Below, piece by piece: positions 28,268 to 28,299 of a DNA stretch of 28,299 bases. Below the pieces are notes generated by a model. The model was not told the origin of the DNA and ran no database searches. It saw nothing but the letters and a program-made list of their open reading frames with translations. Position 1 is the first letter of the stretch. Each line of letters begins with the position of its first letter. The position numbers and the translations under genes are program-made. The DNA is from Mnemiopsis leidyi (Eukaryota; Ctenophora; Tentaculata; Lobata; Bolinopsidae), in NCBI GenBank assembly GCA_000226015.1, contig JH154983.1:259756-288054 (forward strand), read 5' to 3'.

Positions 28268-28299
28268 GTCCTTTTTTCCTTTTCGTGCTTATTGTATAA

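Overview
The window looks like nuclear DNA from an invertebrate animal. It has intron-containing genes with GT..AG junctions, a SOX HMG-box transcription factor, eukaryotic tRNA genes, decayed non-LTR retrotransposons, a tRNA-derived SINE candidate and many minisatellites. The relic styles and gene content would fit a cnidarian or another early-branching animal, but the species cannot be fixed from the sequence.

Layout. 1-5180 is repeat-rich: relics of two reverse-transcriptase C-termini, an in-frame duplicated mobile-element protein fragment, recurrent GTGGGTAC hairpins and a SINE candidate. 5181-17735 (+) is one gene, reconstructed as ten exons whose splice phases all agree. It encodes an armadillo-repeat protein resembling fungal Vac8 (546 aa if the first in-frame ATG is the start). 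Its 4.6-kb first intron holds a head-to-head pair of tRNA-Asp(GTC) genes, a foldback MITE and another retrotransposon relic. 17736-20194 is intergenic. 20195-21598 (+) is a two-exon SOX gene (397 aa, probably group C). 21599-27960 is mostly non-coding. It holds three modules combining CCAATCAG with CACGTG, a TATA+CRE promoter-like site and one uncertain 113-aa membrane-protein ORF. 27436-27860 is a two-orientation repeat array. 27965-28267 (-) is a further mobile-element protein fragment, probably of the same family as the one at 1156-1473.

Most unusual. In the Vac8-like gene, tandem repeats abut six exon edges and in several cases multiply splicing signals. After exon 1 the repeat copies the donor, a branch-like motif and an acceptor, giving potential ~53-nt mini-introns. 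Before exon 6 a 76-bp triplication copies the acceptor plus the first 23 nt of the exon. Before exon 5 an array repeats the branch-point-like TACTAAT about twenty times. CACGTG, and especially TCACGTGA, is also far more frequent than base composition predicts. There is no sign of a shared pathway linking the Vac8-like and SOX genes.
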